This document shows, one piece after another, positions 1 through 6,061 of a stretch of 11,968 nucleotides of DNA. Below the pieces are notes generated by a model. The model saw only the letters and a list, made by a program, of their open reading frames with translations. It did no database searches and was not told the DNA's origin. How positions within the stretch are numbered: the stretch's first letter is position 1; every line of letters begins with the position of its first letter. Origin of the DNA: Ignavibacteriota bacterium (lineage in GTDB: Bacteria > Bacteroidota > Ignavibacteria > UBA10030 > SZUA-254); the NCBI GenBank assembly GCA_016191715.1, contig JACPVN010000393.1, positions 1 to 11,968 on the forward strand, written 5' to 3'. The position numbers and the translations under genes were made by a program.

Positions 1-2
1 AT

Positions 3-1136
3 TTCTTTTTTCTGAATCAGAAACACAAATCACCAATCTCCAATCACCAATCACTACAAACCTCTAACCCGAAACATCACCCGCCAGAGGCGGGCAAGCA
101 AACCGATAGATGGCTCGAACGCGCCAAGTTAGTTTCTGAACGTTTCCATCAAGTTTACACTCCATGCTGGGAAGGCGCGTACGGTGCAATCGGCGATGCG
201 TACTTATTCAAGGCAACCGACGATTCGTCGCTTCTTCGATTTCATTTGTATGAACATGACATGCGGAAGATGTGCGTCGGTACTTGGGTTGATGACCGCG
301 CATGGGTCGCTCTTGCAGAATTGATTTGGTGGAACTTCACCGGCAAACAATATGGCGGGCTTGTCGCAGATGCGAAGCAGAGATACCTCGAAGCAAAAGC
401 AGAAGGGCGACTCTCGAATCATGAAGGATTCTGGAGTTGGTACAACTGGGCGCCGCAACATCGCGTCAACGAACGCATCTTCACCAACAGCAACATGAAT
501 CAGATGGCGACGGTTGCGTGCTACTTGTTTGAAGCAACAGGCGACAGACAATTTCTCGATGATGCACTGCTCGTCTGGAACGGCGATAAAAAATTTCCCG
601 GCATCGAGAAAACACTGTACAAGGGAAACGGCAAATGGGAAGGCGCACAGGGACTTGCCGCGTTCGGAAAACAAATTCCGTGGAACGGCGCTGAGTTCTG
701 TTCTATTGCCGGTGCGCTCTATCGCGTGACGAATGATGATAAGTACAAACGCATCATTATCGAGACAGCACTGCGCATTATGAATCCTGCAACGGGATGG
801 GTTGACGGAGGCGATTTCTATCAAATCCACATGGACGGAAACGGAGCGTTTGTTAATTTCCTGCTCGATGGTTATTCACTCGCCCCCGATAGTTTGAGCG
901 ACCTCCTTCCAAAAATAGAAACGATGCTCGACCATGTCTGGACAAACAATCACGGCAACGCATCGCTCACGCTTCATCGCGAAGCAGACCATGCAATCCG
1001 CAACGGCTGGAATCCGCACGGCGGTGAAGACGGCTACAATGTTGATGAAGTCGGGACAGTTCACGCACAAGGAGAGGCGGCGCGGGCGTTCGGGGTGTTC
1101 GCCTATTACAGGACGAAGGACAAAGGTGGAAGATAA
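3..1136 (+). CDS. GH76-like secreted/periplasmic glycosidase (putative alpha-1,6-mannanase), 5'-partial
   Basis: The recognisable protein runs from about position 105 (WLERAKLVSERF) to the TAA at 1134-1136. It reads as an all-helical (alpha/alpha)6 glycosidase of the GH76 type. Helix-pair signatures are an acidic pair in WVDDRAWVALAEL (Asp codons 291-296), a repeat of the type ACYLFEATGDRQFLDDA (from about 507), and NGAEFCSIAGALYRVTNDD (from about 682). GH76 enzymes hydrolyse alpha-1,6-mannan using two adjacent aspartates; the DD at 291-296 is a candidate for that pair, by inference. The frame is open to the window edge with no stop, but no ATG, GTG or TTG occurs in it before TTG 246, and starting there would drop conserved sequence. 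Codons 3-100 consist of a 7-bp repeat and a GC-rich hairpin rather than normal coding sequence. The gene therefore either starts outside the window with a repeat inserted in frame, or is 5'-degraded. Another six-hairpin glycosidase family is the main alternative. Confidence 0.62.
   Translation, partial: FFFLNQKHKSPISNHQSLQTSNPKHHPPEAGKQTDRWLERAKLVSERFHQVYTPCWEGAYGAIGDAYLFKATDDSSLLRFHLYEHDMRKMCVGTWVDDRAWVALAELIWWNFTGKQYGGLVADAKQRYLEAKAEGRLSNHEGFWSWYNWAPQHRVNERIFTNSNMNQMATVACYLFEATGDRQFLDDALLVWNGDKKFPGIEKTLYKGNGKWEGAQGLAAFGKQIPWNGAEFCSIAGALYRVTNDDKYKRIIIETALRIMNPATGWVDGGDFYQIHMDGNGAFVNFLLDGYSLAPDSLSDLLPKIETMLDHVWTNNHGNASLTLHREADHAIRNGWNPHGGEDGYNVDEVGTVHAQGEAARAFGVFAYYRTKDKGGR
27..54. repeat. 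Heptad-periodic array, CAATCAC-type (4 units)
   Basis: Four consecutive 7-bp units start at 27, 34, 41 and 48, with consensus CAATCAC; the last two are identical. The same unit family recurs at 1233-1267 on the other side of the glycosidase gene. Exact 7-bp phase with drifting bases resembles the short tandemly repeated repetitive (STRR) sequences described in cyanobacteria. Confidence 0.6.
80..94. repeat. GC-rich perfect hairpin inside the 5' part of the GH76-like frame
   Basis: CCCGCC / GGCGGG form a perfect 6-bp stem around an AGA loop, in otherwise AT-rich sequence. It lies between a heptad repeat array (27-54) and the first recognisable glycosidase codons (about 105). It looks like an intergenic palindromic element rather than protein-coding sequence, although the reading frame passes through it without a stop. 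Confidence 0.6.
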
Positions 1137-1141
1137 CAGGT

Positions 1142-1176
1142 GATTTCGGATTACGGATTTGGGATTGCAGATTGCT
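1142..1176. repeat. Heptad-periodic array, GATTNNN-type (5 units)
   Basis: GATT begins at 1142, 1149, 1156, 1163 and 1170, giving five units in exact 7-bp phase with the last three bases varying. The array starts six bases after the stop codon of the GH76-like gene. A looser 7-bp rhythm continues to about 1190. No ORF of interest crosses it. Confidence 0.65.
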
Positions 1177-1232
1177 ATTCGCAATTTCAGTATTGAGAGT
1201 TGAGGATGTAAGATTACTACACGACAGCTAAC

Positions 1233-1267
1233 AATTCACTATTCACTTCGCACAAATCACCAATGAC
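1233..1267. repeat. Heptad-periodic array, NNNTCAC-type (5 units)
   Basis: Five 7-bp units start at 1233, 1240, 1247, 1254 and 1261, mostly ending in CAC. The last two (AAATCAC, CAATGAC) match the CAATCAC family at 27-54. This places related arrays on both sides of the glycosidase coding sequence. Confidence 0.55.
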
Positions 1268-1517
1268 GAAGCCGGTTTGGTATTGAGGGAAGATATGTGT
1301 ATGTTGGTACGTCAAATAACAGTACACCGTTATGTCCAACTGACGTTTTGTTAAATTTTCAGCATTTAAACGCTTTTTGAACCCTGCTCAAGTTACCTCT
1401 AACACCTTTCATGGTACAAGTCGGTCACCAGCACTTTCAATCGTCAATGATTGATATTTACTACTAACACAGTACTGCGGCGTACACTTTTACAACACAA
1501 TTAAGAAAGGTCGTTCC
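1268..1517 (+). other. Gene-free stretch, upstream/leader region of the cold-shock gene
   Basis: About 250 bases without a credible ORF separate the heptad arrays from the csp start codon. Together with the arrays, the whole gap 1137-1517 is 381 bases. The only firm signal is a purine-rich ribosome-binding site (AAGAAAGG, 1503-1510) eight bases before the ATG. Long structured 5' untranslated leaders are well known for cspA-type genes, so part of this may be transcribed leader. No promoter could be assigned with confidence. Confidence 0.4.
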
Positions 1518-1715
1518 ATGGAAACAGGAACAGTCAAATGGTTCAACACAGTCAAAGGCTTCGGCTTTATCGCACGCCCCAACGGCGAAGATGTCTTTGT
1601 TCATTACAAAGCGCTCTCCGGCGGAGTCAAAACTCTCAACGAGGGTGATAAGGTAGAGTTCGATGTCGAGAAGGGTCCGAAAGGATTTCAGGCTGCGAAC
1701 GTTTCAGTTCTCTAA
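1518..1715 (+). CDS. CspA-family cold-shock / RNA chaperone protein
   Basis: This is a 65-residue protein, close to the usual 65-70 of single-domain Csp proteins. It opens METGTVKWFNTVKGFGFI and carries both nucleic-acid-binding motifs of the OB-fold cold-shock domain: RNP1 (KGFGFI, residues 13-18) and RNP2 (VFVHY, 26-30). The C-terminal half (VKTLNEGDKVEFDVEKGPKG) matches the family. It should bind single-stranded RNA/DNA in the cytoplasm and melt RNA secondary structure. The ATG is supported by AAGAAAGG eight bases upstream, and a strong intrinsic terminator follows 21 bases after the stop, so it is probably monocistronic. Cold induction cannot be judged from sequence; many Csp paralogues are constitutive. 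Confidence 0.97.
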   Translation: METGTVKWFNTVKGFGFIARPNGEDVFVHYKALSGGVKTLNEGDKVEFDVEKGPKGFQAANVSVL

Positions 1716-1736
1716 ACGAGATTCTGTACTATAACC

Positions 1737-1765
1737 AAAACCCCGCACACGTGCGGGGTTTTTTT
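1737..1765 (+). terminator. Rho-independent terminator of the csp gene
   Basis: A CCCCGCAC / GTGCGGGG inverted repeat (1741-1748 and 1751-1758) with a minimal loop is preceded by an A-run and followed by seven T residues (1759-1765). It lies just downstream of the csp stop codon. The A-tract on the left means it could also act, less strongly, on transcripts from the convergent minus-strand gene. Confidence 0.93.
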
Positions 1766-1892
1766 GTTTATGAGCAGAATCTAAAAAGTTTTTCTGAACA
1801 TGTAGGAGTTGATTACAATCTGTTTTCGATATGATTTTGTCAGGTACTACATTTTTTTATAGCAGACCCATTTATTGATTTTAGAAAATAGT

Positions 1893-1971
1893 CAATTGTG
1901 AACGGTCAATTGATAATTGTGAATGTGAGAGTACGAGCATCCGGCATCAAGGATCGTGCATCAAGCATCGA
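1893..1971. repeat. Two adjacent heptad-periodic arrays (CAATTGN-type, then GCATCNN-type)
   Basis: Units of the first type start at 1893, 1900, 1907, 1914 and 1921 (for example CAATTGT, CAATTGA, TAATTGT). Units of the second type start at 1937, 1944, 1951, 1958 and 1965 (GCATCCG, GCATCAA, GGATCGT, GCATCAA, GCATCGA). The second array ends two bases from the stop codon of the minus-strand YceI gene (1974-1976). Both keep an exact 7-bp phase while the sequence drifts. Confidence 0.65.
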
Positions 1972-1973
1972 GT

Positions 1974-2921
1974 TTACTCCACCCACCTTAGCATCTCCAT
2001 TGCCAACGCGTTAAACGCATCGAGTTCCAACGCCTTCTTATAATTTTCTTTTGCAGACGCCTTGTTCCCGTCTTTTTGATACGAGTATCCCAAGCGAAAG
2101 TATTGCTGTGTGTCGTTCGGGTATGCTTCAACACTTAATTTTCCGATTTCGATAGCGTCTTTTGCCTTTCCTGTTTCTGCCAAGCGCGTGGTAAGAATTC
2201 CGAGTTGATTCGGGCCGGAGTCGTATGTCGTATCCGCTTTCAGAGTTTTGTACTGTTCGATTGCTTCTGCAAGCCCATTCGAGTTCATCGTTTCAAGCAT
2301 TGCCTGAGCAATGGATTTCTTTCTTCCGAATGACATTCTTGCGCTATCAGGATTTTGTCGGACAGCCAGGACGCTGAGATTGATATTCACGTCATCATCC
2401 ACCGTCATGCTTGAACCGCTCACACCGTATTCCGAGCGTTTCAGTTTCGATTTCGATTCGAATCCGACACGAACATTCCCACGCGGGTCAACCATTGTGC
2501 CGAGATAGGTAAACGGCAATGCGATTTCTTTCGTTACGCCGCGCATCGTATATGAACCAATAGCAACATAACCGTCTCCTTGTTTCTCAACTCTCTTGCT
2601 TTGAAAAGTTATTGCCTGATGTTTTGCAACATCGAAGAAATCTTCGCCACGCAAATCCTCATCGCGTCCTTCATTCGCCGTGTTGATGCTTTCTGTTTTA
2701 ATGATTGCGGTGAATGATGTTTTCGTGATGTCACTTGTATCAACCATGAATGCGCCGCGAACAACATCGAAGCGTCCTTCAAAATTGACAAACTTCAAAT
2801 ACTTGAGTGAAAACGTTACGCTTGAGTGGGAATCGTCCATCCGGAAGAGAACCGGTTCTCCCCCGAACGCAGAAAGAGAAAATGACAAAATGAAAAGTGT
2901 GAATAATACAAAAGAACGCAT
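1974..2921 (-). CDS. Secreted YceI-domain protein with C-terminal TPR repeats
   Basis: Reading from the ATG at 2921 gives 315 residues. That start is preferred over the ATG at 2927, because AGGA lies seven bases before it but only one base before the upstream ATG. Residues 1 to about 20 are a signal peptide (MRSFVLFTLFILSFSLSAFG), so the product should be periplasmic. Residues 22-190 are a YceI-like lipocalin-type barrel: it begins FRMDDSHSSVTFSLKYL and contains the family block SINTANEGRDEDLRGEDFFD. YceI proteins are periplasmic barrels that can bind isoprenoid or other amphiphilic ligands. Residues 200-315 are helical with TPR character, clearest in the last unit (QQYFRLGYSYQKDGNKASAK, then NYKKALELDAFNALA). 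Typical YceI proteins stop after about 190 residues, so the TPR tail is an extension. It is divergent from the aldolase gene and convergent with csp. Confidence 0.9.
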   Translation of the reverse strand: MRSFVLFTLFILSFSLSAFGGEPVLFRMDDSHSSVTFSLKYLKFVNFEGRFDVVRGAFMVDTSDITKTSFTAIIKTESINTANEGRDEDLRGEDFFDVAKHQAITFQSKRVEKQGDGYVAIGSYTMRGVTKEIALPFTYLGTMVDPRGNVRVGFESKSKLKRSEYGVSGSSMTVDDDVNINLSVLAVRQNPDSARMSFGRKKSIAQAMLETMNSNGLAEAIEQYKTLKADTTYDSGPNQLGILTTRLAETGKAKDAIEIGKLSVEAYPNDTQQYFRLGYSYQKDGNKASAKENYKKALELDAFNALAMEMLRWVE

Positions 2922-3083
2922 GTGCATTTCCTAAATGATAAAAAAAATAGAACTGAAATTTGATGGTGCAAAATGTAGGAAATCCTTTCGTAATATTCAA
3001 TTTTACCGAAAGACCTCATTTTTGTATATTGTTCACGCATTTTATCTTAGACTTTGAAACCAACCTTATTTTGAAAGAACAGT

Positions 3084-4142
3084 ATGACCATCAATCAAAT
3101 CGAACAACTCCTTGGTGCAGATGCCAAGAATCTTCTCGAACACAAATCAACAGGAATTCCGAAAGAGATGCTTCATCTCCCCGGACCGAATTATGTTGAC
3201 AACATTTACGCGCTCTCCGACCGACCGACTCCGGTGTTGAAAAGTCTCGCATGGATGATACATCACGGACGACTTGCACACACCGGTTATGTTTCGATTC
3301 TTCCCGTTGACCAAGGAATTGAACACTCGGCAGGCGCATCGTTTGCGCCGAACCCGATTTACTTTGACCCGGAAAATATTGTGAAGCTGGCAATTGAAGG
3401 GGGATGCAACGCCGTTGCGTCAACACTCGGCGTGCTTGGCGCGGTTGCGAGAAAGTACTCACACAAGATTCCGTTCGTTCTTAAATTCAACCACAATGAA
3501 TTTCTCACCTACCCGAACTCGTATGACCAAATTCTTTTCGGACGAATTAAGCAAGCGTATGATATGGGTGCGGTTGCAGTCGGAGCGACGATCTACTTCG
3601 GCTCTGCAGAATCGAAACGGCAAATTCAGGAAGTCAGTTTGATGTTCCAACAAGCGCACGAACTCGGCATGGCGACAATCCTCTGGTGCTACATTCGAAA
3701 CAATGCGTTCAAAACTTCAGAGAAAGATTTTCATGTCTCTGCCGATTTAACCGGACAAGCAAATCATCTCGGCGTCACCATCGAGGCAGACATCATCAAA
3801 CAAAAACTTCCCGAGAACAACGGCGGATATGAAGCATTAAAATTTGGGAAATTTCACAAGAAAATGTACACAGAATTATCAAGCGAAAATCCAATTGATT
3901 TATGCCGTTATCAGGTTGCCAATTGTTACATGGGTCGGGCTGGATTGATTAACTCCGGCGGCGAATCGAAAGGTGCATCAGATATGGCAGAAGCAGTTCG
4001 TACGGCAGTCATCAACAAACGCGCAGGCGGAATGGGATTGATTTCCGGTCGCAAAGCATTCCAAAAACCGATGGTTGAAGGAATAAAAATCCTCAACGCG
4101 ATTCAGGATGTGTATCTGTGTAAAGAAGTAACGGTAGCATAA
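3084..4142 (+). CDS. fbaB: Class I fructose-bisphosphate aldolase (FbaB/DhnA type)
   Basis: The 352-residue product matches bacterial FbaB closely in length (about 350) and in motif order. These are LPVDQGIEHSAG (73-84), KFNHNEFLTYPNSYDQ (134-149), MGAVAVGATIYFGS (161-174), HVSADLTGQANHLG (217-230), ADIIKQKLPENNGGY (235-249), CYMGRAGLINSGG (281-293) and RTAVINKRAGGMGLISGRKAF (from 306). It cleaves fructose 1,6-bisphosphate to glyceraldehyde 3-phosphate and dihydroxyacetone phosphate through a lysine Schiff base. Lys239 in ADIIKQK is the likely Schiff-base lysine by alignment with archaeal-type class I enzymes (inference). The enzyme is cytoplasmic, in glycolysis/gluconeogenesis, and metal-independent. 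The ATG has a modest purine-rich site (GAAAGAA) upstream. The gene is divergent from the YceI gene and followed 24 bases later by a toxin-antitoxin pair that is probably unrelated in function. Confidence 0.96.
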   Translation: MTINQIEQLLGADAKNLLEHKSTGIPKEMLHLPGPNYVDNIYALSDRPTPVLKSLAWMIHHGRLAHTGYVSILPVDQGIEHSAGASFAPNPIYFDPENIVKLAIEGGCNAVASTLGVLGAVARKYSHKIPFVLKFNHNEFLTYPNSYDQILFGRIKQAYDMGAVAVGATIYFGSAESKRQIQEVSLMFQQAHELGMATILWCYIRNNAFKTSEKDFHVSADLTGQANHLGVTIEADIIKQKLPENNGGYEALKFGKFHKKMYTELSSENPIDLCRYQVANCYMGRAGLINSGGESKGASDMAEAVRTAVINKRAGGMGLISGRKAFQKPMVEGIKILNAIQDVYLCKEVTVA

Positions 4143-4166
4143 TAAATACATATATTATTGACTTAT

Positions 4167-4403
4167 ATGACTCACGCGGAAATAGAACAAATTATTTCTC
4201 AGGAAACAAAAGATTTACCATCCTCGACTCTTGTTGAGGTCTTGGATTTCGTTCGTTTTCTTAAACAAAAATTATCACCGGGCATCACAAAATCAAATGG
4301 AGATAATCTTTCTCATGAATTGTCGCTACTGAATGAACAGGAGTTACAGCATGTAGAAAAGGAATTTTCTAACTATCAAGAACTCTTTCCGCGTGAGTCA
4401 TAA
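4167..4403 (+). CDS. Antitoxin of a VapBC-like pair (DUF2281-like)
   Basis: The 78-residue protein from ATG 4167 (MTHAEIEQIISQETKDL) contains the helical segment LPSSTLVEVLDFVRFLKQKL (20 residues). This is typical of small DUF2281-type antitoxins, which pair with PIN toxins. The C-terminal part is acidic and probably wraps the toxin active site. A TTG at 4158 is an alternative start adding three residues; neither has a clear ribosome-binding site. The 3' end overlaps the toxin start by 11 bases (4393-4403). That order and overlap is normal for type II modules and suggests coupled translation. The family name rests on pattern recognition, so the exact subfamily is uncertain. Confidence 0.75.
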   Translation: MTHAEIEQIISQETKDLPSSTLVEVLDFVRFLKQKLSPGITKSNGDNLSHELSLLNEQELQHVEKEFSNYQELFPRES

Positions 4404-4788
4404 ATTTGTTGCTGATACTGTTGCTATTGTTCTCAGGTTAGAACGGCGAAAACTCCCTGCAAAGGTCAAACAAATTTTCGATGAAACAGAACAAGAAAAT
4501 TCCGACATCATCATTCCTGCAATGGTACTTGCAGAAATTGGGTATCTTTCTGAACGGAGAAAGATTGAAATAAGTCTCACTGATGTTTTACAGTACTCTG
4601 AAAACCATAAAACTGTTTCGATTTTTCCGGTTGACAAACCTACGATAGAACAAACATTCCTCATCTCAGATATTCCCGAATTACATGATAGAATAATTGC
4701 AGGGGCAGCAAAAGCATTAAACCTTCCCATTCTAACAAACGATTCAATTATTACTCAATCAAAATTTGTTACAACGATTTGGAAATGA
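4393..4788 (+). CDS. PIN-domain ribonuclease toxin (VapC-like)
   Basis: This is a 131-residue PIN protein starting at GTG 4393 inside the end of the antitoxin gene. The four acidic metal-binding positions of a PIN nuclease are visible: Asp8 (FVADTVAIVL), Glu48 (PAMVLAEIGYL), Asp99 (LHDRIIAGAAKAL) and Asp117 (LPILTNDSII). VapC toxins are Mg/Mn-dependent RNases that cleave tRNA or rRNA when the antitoxin is lost. No ATG lies near the N-terminus, and a start further in would remove Asp8, so GTG is well supported. The module appears intact. The stop is only 11 bases before the rlmI ATG, so the toxin, antitoxin and methyltransferase may share a transcript. Confidence 0.9.
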   Translation: MSHKFVADTVAIVLRLERRKLPAKVKQIFDETEQENSDIIIPAMVLAEIGYLSERRKIEISLTDVLQYSENHKTVSIFPVDKPTIEQTFLISDIPELHDRIIAGAAKALNLPILTNDSIITQSKFVTTIWK

Positions 4789-4799
4789 ACTAAGTTGGA

Positions 4800-5972
4800 A
4801 TGAATAAAATCATCACCCTCAAAAAAAACGAACACTACCGGATCACCGCAGGACATCTCTGGGCGTTCAGCAACGAGATTGAAAAAATCGAAGGCGAACC
4901 GCTCATCGGCGAAGTGGTTGAAGTTAAAAATTTCTCCAACGAATTTCTTGGCGTCGGATTTTACAATCCTCATTCGCTCATTGCTGTTCGATTGCTTTCT
5001 CGTAAACAAGAAGAAATCAATTCTGAATTTTTCAGGAAACGCATTGAATCGGCGTATCAACTCAGAAAGAAAATCTATCCTGATGAAACAAGTTATCGTG
5101 TTGTTCATGGCGAAGCGGATTTTCTTCCCGGCTTAATTGTTGATAAGTACAACGATTTTCTTTCCGTTCAAACATTTTCTGCCGGAATGGACCAACGGCT
5201 TCCGATGATTTGCGATGTGCTTGAATCACTTCTCCAACCAAAAGGAATTGTCGAGCGGAATGAAGCAGTTATCCGAACATACGAAGGACTTGAACAACGA
5301 GCGGGTATTATTCGAGGCAGAGCTGAACAAACAATTATCTCGGAATATGGAATTAAATTTTCCGTTGATTTGCTTCATGGACAAAAAACCGCATTCTTCC
5401 TCGACCAACGCGAAAACCGGAAAGCATTTCAACGGTATGTACGCGGAAGTTCTGTGTTAGATTGTTTTTGCAATGCTGGCGGCTTCGCACTTCACGCCGC
5501 AAGTGCGGGTGCGAAAGAAGTTGTCGGTGTTGATGTTTCATCGGACGTCATCGAACATGCAAAAGCAAACGCGATGTTGAACCATCTCGAATCAACGACG
5601 CAATTCATCGTTGCTGATACGTTTGATTATCTCAACGCGATGATAGAACAGAAAAAAATGTTCGATGTCATCAACCTTGACCCGCCTTCGTTTGCAAAAA
5701 GTAAAAAGACTGTCAACAAAGCAATCAAAGGATACCGGCAACTTCATTCACTCGCGTTCGACTTGCTCTCTCCCGGCGGAATCCTTGCAACCGCTTCGTG
5801 CTCGCACCATGTCTATGAAGATAAGTTTTTAGACATCATTACATCAACAGCAAAAAAAGCAGGCAGGCAAGTAAGCATGTTGGAGTGGCATGGCGCTTCG
5901 CCTGACCATCCCGTTCTCCCTTCTCTTCCCGAAACGAAATATCTGAAGTTTGGAATTTTTCGGGTTGAGTAA
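4800..5972 (+). CDS. rlmI: 23S rRNA (cytosine-C5) methyltransferase, RlmI family
   Basis: The 390-residue length is close to E. coli RlmI (396). Domains in order are an N-terminal PUA-like RNA-binding domain (about 1-75, with HLWAFSNEIEKIEGEPLIGEVVEV); a central linker/EEHEE-like region with VVHGEADFLPGLIVDKY (101-117) and a core entry motif GQKTAFFLDQRENRKAF (194-210); and a Rossmann methyltransferase domain. The last has the SAM-binding motif I (VLDCFCNAGGFALHAASAGA, 219-238, then VVGVD), motif IV NLDPPSFAKSKK (292-303) and the cysteine motif TASCSHHV (331-338, Cys334). It methylates C5 of a cytosine in 23S rRNA (C1962 in E. coli) using S-adenosylmethionine. The exact target here is inferred from the family; a closely related RlmI-like enzyme cannot be excluded. 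The ATG lies 12 bases after the toxin stop. Confidence 0.92.
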   Translation: MNKIITLKKNEHYRITAGHLWAFSNEIEKIEGEPLIGEVVEVKNFSNEFLGVGFYNPHSLIAVRLLSRKQEEINSEFFRKRIESAYQLRKKIYPDETSYRVVHGEADFLPGLIVDKYNDFLSVQTFSAGMDQRLPMICDVLESLLQPKGIVERNEAVIRTYEGLEQRAGIIRGRAEQTIISEYGIKFSVDLLHGQKTAFFLDQRENRKAFQRYVRGSSVLDCFCNAGGFALHAASAGAKEVVGVDVSSDVIEHAKANAMLNHLESTTQFIVADTFDYLNAMIEQKKMFDVINLDPPSFAKSKKTVNKAIKGYRQLHSLAFDLLSPGGILATASCSHHVYEDKFLDIITSTAKKAGRQVSMLEWHGASPDHPVLPSLPETKYLKFGIFRVE

Positions 5973-5982
5973 TTAATGTCGG

Positions 5983-6010
5983 TGTCATACCTGCGTCCGC
6001 GGGAATGACA
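5983..6010. repeat. 28-bp imperfect palindrome, TGTCAT...ATGACA type
   Basis: The sequence begins TGTCATACCTGCG and ends CGCGGGAATGACA, and is almost its own reverse complement. Its left half equals the left end of the 83-bp element at 8336-8418; its right half resembles that element's right end (TGGGAATGACA). It therefore looks like a minimal or internally deleted copy. It sits between rlmI and the serine hydrolase, and its last bases supply a spurious upstream ATG (6005) for the hydrolase frame. Confidence 0.8.
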
Positions 6011-6061
6011 AATCGCCGGGTTACAAAAAAAACATATTTTTCATTACAAAATAATTCCCCC

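Noticed and set aside
204..830. Long minus-strand ORF of 208 codons opposite the glycosidase
   Set aside because: It is a shadow of the GH76-like gene: the plus-strand frame has recognisable protein motifs and this one has none.
27..1971. CRISPR array suggested by repeated short units
   Set aside because: Units are 7 bp, directly adjacent and without unique spacers; no cas genes are in the window.
3018..3062. Bacteroidota-type promoter for the aldolase gene (TAGACTTTG resembling TAnnTTTG)
   Set aside because: The spacing within the -7 element is one base too long and no convincing -33 element lies at the right distance.
6005..6061. ATG at 6005 as start of the serine hydrolase
   Set aside because: It lies in the end of a 28-bp palindromic repeat and would place 19 polar/basic residues before a good signal peptide that begins at 6062.
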